From CAYHPY01 sp964358485 (GTDB lineage Bacteria > Elusimicrobiota > Elusimicrobia > UBA1565 > UBA9628), in assembly GCA_964358485.1 (NCBI GenBank), contig CAYHPY010000106.1, positions 1 through 12,323 of the forward strand: 12,323 nt of DNA, written 5' to 3'. Below are positions 6,209 through 12,323 of the stretch, piece after piece. Under the pieces are notes generated by a model. It did no database searches. It was not told the origin of the DNA and saw nothing but the letters and a program-made list of their open reading frames with translations. The position numbers were made by a program, and so were the translations under genes. Each line of letters opens with the position of its first letter. Position 1 is the stretch's first letter.

Positions 6209-6209
<1 letters not shown>
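5262..6209 (-). CDS. Membrane protein with two tandem antibiotic-biosynthesis-monooxygenase (ABM) domains, 315 aa
   Basis: Two dimeric alpha+beta barrel (ABM-like) repeats are visible: residues 4-90 (VLILTARVLPGRDQAFFAWQ, then a TLILNFRARKDLEEWR strand/helix) and 108-195 (VTEVIFTRIRPGMDEAYREW, then TTLLRYDTTGELEAWMNSPE). The parallel 'strand, helix, x-E-x-W' pattern supports internal duplication. Residues 218-236, 254-283 and 295-313 are hydrophobic, giving about three membrane helices. The arrangement matches the COG3224 type of ABM-superfamily proteins, whose substrate is generally unknown. Its ATG shares one base with the mmsA stop (TGATG), and there is no Shine-Dalgarno sequence, so translation is probably coupled to mmsA. 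No catalytic role can be assigned from sequence. Confidence 0.85.
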
Positions 6210-7708
<1,499 letters not shown>

Positions 7709-7736
7709 GGTGGCCTCCCCTCAGCTATCGCACCAT

Positions 7737-7742
7737 ATTGTA
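7737..7742 (-). promoter_or_regulatory. Candidate -10 box of mmsA (TACAAT)
   Basis: TACAAT on the minus strand (5 of 6 matches) would start transcription near 7730, giving a ~22-nt leader that includes the GGGGAGG Shine-Dalgarno sequence at 7720-7714. No convincing -35 hexamer is seen at normal spacing. Confidence 0.35.
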
Positions 7743-7754
7743 CCTCCAACGGAA

Positions 7755-7763
7755 TGGTAAAAT
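7755..7763 (+). promoter_or_regulatory. Candidate extended -10 promoter of the MATE gene
   Basis: TGG followed by TAAAAT (7758-7763) matches the extended -10 form TGnTATAAT at all but one base. Transcription would start near 7770, leaving a leader of about 15 nt with no Shine-Dalgarno sequence before ATG 7785. The -35 region is weak, as is usual for extended -10 promoters. Confidence 0.4.
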
Positions 7764-7784
7764 GCAGGCCGTCCGAAAAAATTA

Positions 7785-9116
7785 ATGAAAAAACTCCTCC
7801 TTCTGGCATGGCCCATCGTCATCTCCCGCTCCGCGCAGGCGGTGATCGGCCTGGCCGACGGGCTGATGACCGCCCATCTGGGAGAAGCCTCCCTGGCGGC
7901 CGTCTCGGCGGGGTCCTTGAACGCGTTCGCGGCGCTGATCCTGCCGATGGGCATCGTTTTCATCGTGTCCAGTTTCAGCTCCCAATTGGCCGGACGGGGC
8001 GAGGGCGCCGGGGCCCGCCGCTACGGCTGGTACGGGCTCATCGTGGCGGGGCTGGCTCAACTGGCGATGCTTTCCTTCATTCTTCTTCTGCCGCGCTTCT
8101 TGGGCTTTTTTGCCTACTCCCCGGAGGTCGAGTCCCTCATGCTCACCTATCTCTCCATCCGCCTGCTTTCGACCGGCTTCGCGGTGGGGGTGGAGGCGCT
8201 CGGCAATTATTACGGCGGCCTGGGAAACACCGGGATCGGCATGCGGGCCAACCTCGCGGCCATGTTTCTGAACATTTTTTTCAATTGGCTTTTGATCGAT
8301 GGACACTGGGGGTTTCCCGCCATGGGCGCGGCGGGGGCGGCGTGGGGCAGCGTACTGGCCACGGCCGGGGCGTTCGGGTATCTCTTGGCGAGCTTCATCC
8401 TGGAAGGCCGGAGCGCCGAAGCAACCCCGCTTCGCCGGGAGGAATTTTTCCGAATGCTGCGTTACGGGGTGCCGGCGGGTTTCAATTGGGCGTTCGAATT
8501 CTACGCCATCATCGCCTTCATCAACATCGTGGTCGCGAGCCTCGGCACCAGCTCCCTGGCCGCGCTCATGGCGGTTTTTCAGATCAACGCGGTGGCTTTC
8601 ATGCCCGCCTTCGCCCTGGCCAGCGCCGGGGCGATTCTGGTGGGCCAGAGCATCGGAGAGGGGCGCAAGGACGAGGTGGCGCCGATCGTGGCCACCACCT
8701 TCAAGGCCTCCGCGGGCTGGACGGGCCTGGCGGCCCTGGCTTACCTGGCCATCCCCCGGATTCTGCTGGCTCCGTTCGTCTCGCCCGACAGCGACGGGAC
8801 CTTCCTTCAGGTCGGCGCGGCCATGCTGATGATGTCTGCCCTCTGGCAGGCCTTCGACTCGGCCGGGATGACCTTCACCGAGGCCCTGCGCGCGGCCGGA
8901 GACACCTCCTTCCCCATGTGGACCCGCGGATTTTTGGCCTGGGGTTTTTTTCTCCCGGGCAGCTGGATCGCCGTCAAATCGCTGGGCGGGACGGAAATCG
9001 CCGCCATGGCGTTTCTCCTGGGCTATCTCGGCTTGTTGGCCGTGGTCCTGCTTTGGCGTTTCCGCGGCGGGGCCTGGCGGAGCATCGAGCTGGTCGAACC
9101 CGTCCCGGCCGAGTAG
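7785..9116 (+). CDS. MATE-family multidrug/cation antiporter, 443 aa
   Basis: This is an integral inner-membrane exporter that uses Na+ or H+ gradients. It has about 12 hydrophobic helices in two halves. The first begins at LAWPIVISRSAQAVIGLADG (8-27), where the 'WP' and 'D' in helix 1 are typical of MATE proteins. The second half begins around the segment encoded from 8448 (FFRMLRYGVPAGFNWAFEFY), which repeats the same layout. The length (443) is normal for the family. ATG 7785 starts directly at the MKKLLLLAWP segment; there is no Shine-Dalgarno sequence. Its stop TAG (9114-9116) directly abuts the rlmM stop on the other strand. The substrate cannot be predicted. Confidence 0.93.
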   Translation: MKKLLLLAWPIVISRSAQAVIGLADGLMTAHLGEASLAAVSAGSLNAFAALILPMGIVFIVSSFSSQLAGRGEGAGARRYGWYGLIVAGLAQLAMLSFILLLPRFLGFFAYSPEVESLMLTYLSIRLLSTGFAVGVEALGNYYGGLGNTGIGMRANLAAMFLNIFFNWLLIDGHWGFPAMGAAGAAWGSVLATAGAFGYLLASFILEGRSAEATPLRREEFFRMLRYGVPAGFNWAFEFYAIIAFINIVVASLGTSSLAALMAVFQINAVAFMPAFALASAGAILVGQSIGEGRKDEVAPIVATTFKASAGWTGLAALAYLAIPRILLAPFVSPDSDGTFLQVGAAMLMMSALWQAFDSAGMTFTEALRAAGDTSFPMWTRGFLAWGFFLPGSWIAVKSLGGTEIAAMAFLLGYLGLLAVVLLWRFRGGAWRSIELVEPVPAE

Positions 9117-10076
9117 TCAGCCCCTCGCGGTTCCCACCAAGGTCACTTCCTCCCGGTCGTGGAACAGGTGCCGGGCCCGCAGGAGCCCGCAGAGGGGCGC
9201 CAATTCCTTGGCCCGGCGCAGGAGCGGGAGCGGGTCCAGGCGGCCGAACTTCAGGTTGACGACGAAGCGCCGGCAGGCGGCGCGTTCGAGCCAAGTTCCC
9301 AATAGTCCCAGCACCCGGTCCGGGTCCTCCAGCATGTCGCAGAAAAGCCAATCGGCCGGGGCGGGGGAAAACTTGAAGGCGTCCTCGGGCCGATGGACGA
9401 TCAAGGGATGATCCAAGGCCCCGCCCTTGAGCGGGCCGTTGTCGACCGCGGTCACGGAGGCTCCCCGCTTGGCCGCCGAGTAGCTCCAACCCCCGGGGGC
9501 CGCGCCCAGGTCCACCACGGTCTCCCCCGCCATGGGCGCCGAGCCCAGGACGGCGTAAGCTTCCTCGGCTTTCAGATAGGACCGGCTGGGGGCGCGGGGA
9601 TCGTCGGCCATCCGGCGCTGGCCTCCGAAGAGTCCTTCCCGGGAGGCGTAGAGCCGGTCGAGCCCCGTCAGGGTGGCGAACAGGCCGCGGGCCGGGCCCG
9701 GCCCGGGACGGCCGAGGGCGGCGAGCTTGGCCACCCGGGACATGCGTTTTTTTAACAGCTCCAAGAACAAATCCAAGACGGTCTTGGCCCGATGCGCGGT
9801 TCCTTCGGCGCCGCCGCCCTCGATGACCAGGGGCCAGGGACCGTCATAGTTCTCGTCCTTGCTGGTTTGGAGGAAATAGTCGACCAGCGCCTGGGCCAAG
9901 GCCCGCCCGGAGGCGCCGGTCTTCTCCACGGCGCCGGGTAAAGTATAGTGGGCAAAGCAAAGATCCGGGGAGGAACGCTCCCCGGTTTGAATCCACCCGG
10001 GGCCTTTGGCCGAAGGGAGGGCGTTCATTTCCTTGGCCAGGAAAGTCTCGAAGCCCGGCTGGCAGACATGAAGCAT
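9117..10076 (-). CDS. rlmM: 23S rRNA (cytidine-2'-O)-methyltransferase RlmM-like, 319 aa
   Basis: It transfers a methyl group from SAM to the 2'-OH of C2498 (E. coli numbering) of 23S rRNA. The Rossmann domain carries APSRSYLKAEEAY (162-174; Lys169), the SAM motif VVDLGAAPGGWSYS (187-200), AVDNGPL (210-216), CDMLEDPDRV (246-255; Asp247), FVVNLKFGRL (271-280; Lys276) and HDREEVTLVG (306-315; Glu310). This gives the K-D-K-E tetrad of FtsJ-type enzymes and close similarity to E. coli RlmM, including HDREEVT. The N-terminus MLHVCQPGFE also matches, but the protein is ~47 residues shorter, with a compacted N-terminal half. ATG 10076 lies 8 nt after the uup stop. The start inside the longer open frame that runs on through uup in another frame is not real. 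Confidence 0.9.
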   Translation of the reverse strand: MLHVCQPGFETFLAKEMNALPSAKGPGWIQTGERSSPDLCFAHYTLPGAVEKTGASGRALAQALVDYFLQTSKDENYDGPWPLVIEGGGAEGTAHRAKTVLDLFLELLKKRMSRVAKLAALGRPGPGPARGLFATLTGLDRLYASREGLFGGQRRMADDPRAPSRSYLKAEEAYAVLGSAPMAGETVVDLGAAPGGWSYSAAKRGASVTAVDNGPLKGGALDHPLIVHRPEDAFKFSPAPADWLFCDMLEDPDRVLGLLGTWLERAACRRFVVNLKFGRLDPLPLLRRAKELAPLCGLLRARHLFHDREEVTLVGTARG

Positions 10077-10084
10077 CGGTCGGT

Positions 10085-11863
10085 TTACTTCCGGGCTTCC
10101 AGCGCTTCCCACCGGGCGTAGAGCGCCGCGATCTTTTCCAGGGCCGCGTCCAAGGCCTGATGGCGCTTGTGCAGTTCCCCGGCGTCGGCCGCCACGGACG
10201 GGTCCTCCAACGCGGCGCGGGCTTTTTCGGACTCGCGCTCGGCCATGGCGATGGCGGCCTCCATCCCCTTGAGTTCCTTGGCCTCTTTGGGCGACAGCGG
10301 GGAAGGGGGCGGCGGGGGGGCGGCCGGCTCCGGGCGGAAGGCTTCCCGGGGGCGGGCGTCCTCCCATTGGGCCAGATCCGCGTAGTAACGGGCGTGCCCT
10401 CGGCCGTCGAGGGACAGGATCTCCTTGCTCAGGCGGTCCAGGAGGTAGCGGTCGTGGGTGACCAGGACCAGGGCGCCCGCGAATTCGGCCAGGCTGTTTT
10501 CCAGGACCTCCAAGGATGGAAGGTCGAGGTCGTTGGTGGGCTCGTCCAGAAGCAGGACATCGGCCGGCTCGAGCATGAGCTTGGCGATGAGCACCCGGGC
10601 CCGCTCGCCGCCGGACAGGCGGGAGAGGGGCAGTTCCATCTGCTCGCCCCGGAAGAGAAAGCGGGAGGCCCAGCCGTAGACATGGACGCGGGACCCCTTG
10701 TATTCCACGTGCTCCCCGGCGGACACCAGGGCGCGCTTGAGGGTCATGCCGAGATCCAGTTGCTCCCGCCGCTGGTCGAAGGTGACGACCTTGAGTCCGT
10801 CGGCGCGCTTGATCTGCCCATGGTCGGGCGCCAGCTCTCCGGCGATGAGCTTGAGCAAGGTGCTTTTGCCGCTGCCGTTCTCGCCCAAGAGGCCCAGCTT
10901 GTCGCCGGGACGCAGGCGCAGGTCCAAGGGGCCGAAGAGTTTTTTGCCCCCCAGGCTCTTCTCGACTTCCTTGAACTCCACCAGCTTTCGGGTCTCCCGG
11001 CCGCTGGCGGAAAAATCGATGTCGGCGGCGCGCGTCTGGGAATTGCGGTATTTGAGCTCGGCCAATTCCCCGATCAGGTCCCCGGCGCGGTCGATGCGGG
11101 CCTGCTGTTTGGTGGTGCGCGCCTTGGGGCCTTTGCGCAGCCATTCGATCTCGCCCCGGACGATGTTTCGGATCTTGTCCTCGCGCGCGGCCTGTTGCTC
11201 GAAGAGTTCCTCGCGCTTTTCCAGGAAGCGGCTGTAATTGCCCGGACTGCTGAAATGCCCCTGCGGATAGCGCTTGTCGAGCTCGATGACGCGGTTGCTG
11301 ATCCGCTCCAGGAAGCGCCGGTCGTGGGTGACGACAAGGTACGAGAATCGGACCTCCGAGAGGAATTCCTCCAACCACAGCACACCCTCCAGGTCCAAGT
11401 GGTTGGTGGGCTCGTCCAGAAGCAGAAGCTCGGGTTCCCGCGCGGCCAAGGCCGCGATGGCCAGGCGCTTGCGCCAGCCCCCGGAGAGCCCTGACACCGG
11501 GGCCTCCGGCCCCGGGCCCCCCAGCCGCGAAATCGCCTCGTCCACTCGAATGTCGGATTCCCATGATTCCAGGCCCTGGCCTGCCAGGGCCTGGACAATT
11601 TCTTCCCGTAAGGTTTTTGTTCCGTTCCCGAATTCTTCTTCTTGAGGCAGATATCCGACCGTCAGCCCCCTCCGAACCGAAAGAATTCCGGAATCAACCC
11701 TTTCCAGCCCGGCCAGAATCTTCAGCAGGGTTGATTTTCCCGTCCCGTTGGGCCCGATCAGGCCGGTCTTCTCCCCGCGGGAAAGGCCGAAGGTCAGATT
11801 CTCAAAGAGCGGCCGGGGCCCGAAGGACTTCGACAGGTTCTGGCCGCTGATGAAGATGGACAC
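10085..11863 (-). CDS. uup: ABC-F ATPase, Uup type, 592 aa
   Basis: This is a soluble tandem-NBD ABC-F protein acting on the ribosome or DNA rather than in transport. NBD1: Walker A GPNGTGKST (37-45), signature LSGGW (126-130), Walker B LLLLDEPTNHLD (146-157). An interdomain linker (about 210-300) contains charged helices. NBD2: GENGSGKST (327-335), LSGGE (416-420), LLLDEPTNDLD (437-447). After a Pro-rich hinge (511-525, APPPPPSPL) comes a C-terminal charged coiled coil (526-592), the hallmark of Uup among ABC-F proteins. The start is GTG 11863, because the first NBD strand begins at residue 2 and no ATG is available; there is no Shine-Dalgarno sequence. It lies between a gene for a basic repeat tail (12-nt gap) and rlmM (8-nt gap), consistent with a ribosome-linked role. 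Confidence 0.94.
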   Translation of the reverse strand: MSIFISGQNLSKSFGPRPLFENLTFGLSRGEKTGLIGPNGTGKSTLLKILAGLERVDSGILSVRRGLTVGYLPQEEEFGNGTKTLREEIVQALAGQGLESWESDIRVDEAISRLGGPGPEAPVSGLSGGWRKRLAIAALAAREPELLLLDEPTNHLDLEGVLWLEEFLSEVRFSYLVVTHDRRFLERISNRVIELDKRYPQGHFSSPGNYSRFLEKREELFEQQAAREDKIRNIVRGEIEWLRKGPKARTTKQQARIDRAGDLIGELAELKYRNSQTRAADIDFSASGRETRKLVEFKEVEKSLGGKKLFGPLDLRLRPGDKLGLLGENGSGKSTLLKLIAGELAPDHGQIKRADGLKVVTFDQRREQLDLGMTLKRALVSAGEHVEYKGSRVHVYGWASRFLFRGEQMELPLSRLSGGERARVLIAKLMLEPADVLLLDEPTNDLDLPSLEVLENSLAEFAGALVLVTHDRYLLDRLSKEILSLDGRGHARYYADLAQWEDARPREAFRPEPAAPPPPPSPLSPKEAKELKGMEAAIAMAERESEKARAALEDPSVAADAGELHKRHQALDAALEKIAALYARWEALEARK

Positions 11864-11875
11864 CGGGGGGAAGGC

Positions 11876-12323
11876 TTACTTGGGACGCCGCGCTTTGAAG
11901 CCGGAGCCGAAACGCTTGGGTTTGGAGCCCCAATCCTTGCCGCCCTTGGGGCCGGCCGGCCCCCACTTCTTTTTTCGGGGAGGGCCGAACTTCTTTTCGG
12001 CGGGGCCGTCGCCCTTCTTGGCCCAGGGCTTCTTGAAGCCGTCCGCGGCGTCGTCTTTCTTGACCCAAGGCTTCTTGAAGCCGCCCGCGGCGTCGTCCCT
12101 CTTGACCCAGGGCTTCTTGAATTCGCCGGAGGCCGGGGCGCGCTTCTCCCAGTTGGGGTTGCGCTCCCAGGGCTTCTTGCGCAGAAAGGAACCATCCTTC
12201 GGGGCCCGGTCGGCGAAAGCGGTGTCGGCGCGCCGCGGGCCGGGGGATCCGGCCGATTGGCGCCGGTCCTTGCCGGAGCGGCGCTCGACGAAGCCGGGTG
12301 GGGCGGAGGGGGGCGCCCAGGGG
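11876..12323 (-). CDS. C-terminal fragment (148 aa) of a basic, KKPW-repeat protein; 5' end beyond the window
   Basis: One minus-strand frame is open from the right edge to TAA 11878-11876. The visible part is intrinsically disordered and strongly basic: Lys/Arg, Gly, Pro and Trp dominate. KKPW occurs four times (as RKKPWE, FKKPWV twice, FKKPWA), and a ~14-residue unit FKKPWVKKDDAADG is tandemly repeated. The end is rich in KKKWGPAG and KPKRFGSGF. Such tails are known on DEAD-box RNA helicases and rRNA pseudouridine synthases, where they bind RNA; the catalytic part is not in the window, so the identity is open. Its position directly upstream of uup and rlmM fits an RNA or ribosome function. 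Overlapping minus frames starting at 12195 and 12068 have Ser/Arg/Pro-rich shadow composition and were not chosen. Confidence 0.7.
   Translation of the reverse strand, partial: PWAPPSAPPGFVERRSGKDRRQSAGSPGPRRADTAFADRAPKDGSFLRKKPWERNPNWEKRAPASGEFKKPWVKRDDAAGGFKKPWVKKDDAADGFKKPWAKKGDGPAEKKFGPPRKKKWGPAGPKGGKDWGSKPKRFGSGFKARRPK
12014..12127 (-). repeat. 42-bp tandem repeat within the KKPW tail gene
   Basis: Two full units, 12029-12070 and 12071-12112, differ at four of 42 positions. They are flanked by partial copies (12014-12028 and 12113-12127). The length is a multiple of three, so copy-number change would keep the reading frame and lengthen or shorten the protein by 14 residues. Confidence 0.85.

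Noticed and set aside
9117..11564. An 815-codon minus-strand open frame running through uup in another frame and into rlmM
   Set aside because: The part before 10076 is Arg/Gly/Pro-rich frame noise of uup, whose own frame has complete ABC motifs. The frame stays open only because stop codons are rare at this GC content.

Overview
This is a GC-rich, gene-dense bacterial chromosomal window with short intergenic gaps and many overlapping start/stop codons. It contains no mobile element, tRNA/rRNA, CRISPR array or recognisable defence locus. The lineage cannot be fixed from sequence alone. The combination of a DUF4423/TIGR02147-like regulator, secreted Cys-rich metalloprotease, short secreted proteins and high GC suggests a group such as Elusimicrobiota or Bdellovibrionota. 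That is a low-confidence guess.

Left block (1-3945, all minus strand) reads from right to left. It holds a short secreted/membrane-anchored protein (3466-3933), a membrane-anchored alpha/beta hydrolase (2581-3459), an exported HExxH metallopeptidase-like protein (1574-2584), an acyl-CoA dehydrogenase (339-1571), a small apparently frame-shifted ORF (201-342) and the N-terminus of another exported protein (1-184). Junctions are ATGA overlaps or gaps of only a few bases, so this is probably one operon mixing envelope proteins with one acyl-CoA enzyme.

Middle block (3934-7784) starts with a divergent intergenic region carrying a perfect 8+8 bp inverted repeat on the likely -35 box of a DUF4423-type regulator (4087-4935, plus strand). 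Next come a KTSC-domain protein (4957-5211, minus), a double ABM-domain membrane protein (5262-6209, minus) and CoA-acylating methylmalonate-semialdehyde dehydrogenase mmsA (6209-7708, minus). mmsA and the ABM gene are translationally coupled. With the acyl-CoA dehydrogenase of the left block, mmsA suggests valine/propionate-type or related acyl-CoA catabolism, but the genes lie in separate transcription units.

Right block (7785-12323) holds a MATE exporter (plus) that ends exactly where the convergent rlmM ends. It is followed by a minus-strand ribosome-related cluster: a truncated gene encoding a basic KKPW-repeat tail (at the window edge), then the ABC-F ATPase uup, then the 23S rRNA methyltransferase rlmM.

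The most interesting structural signal is that three separate genes (starts at 3933, 4087 and 5211) lack a Shine-Dalgarno sequence and each has a good -10 hexamer ending exactly 6 nt before ATG. This is the geometry expected of leaderless mRNAs. Other genes in the window have clear Shine-Dalgarno sequences, so both modes seem to coexist.
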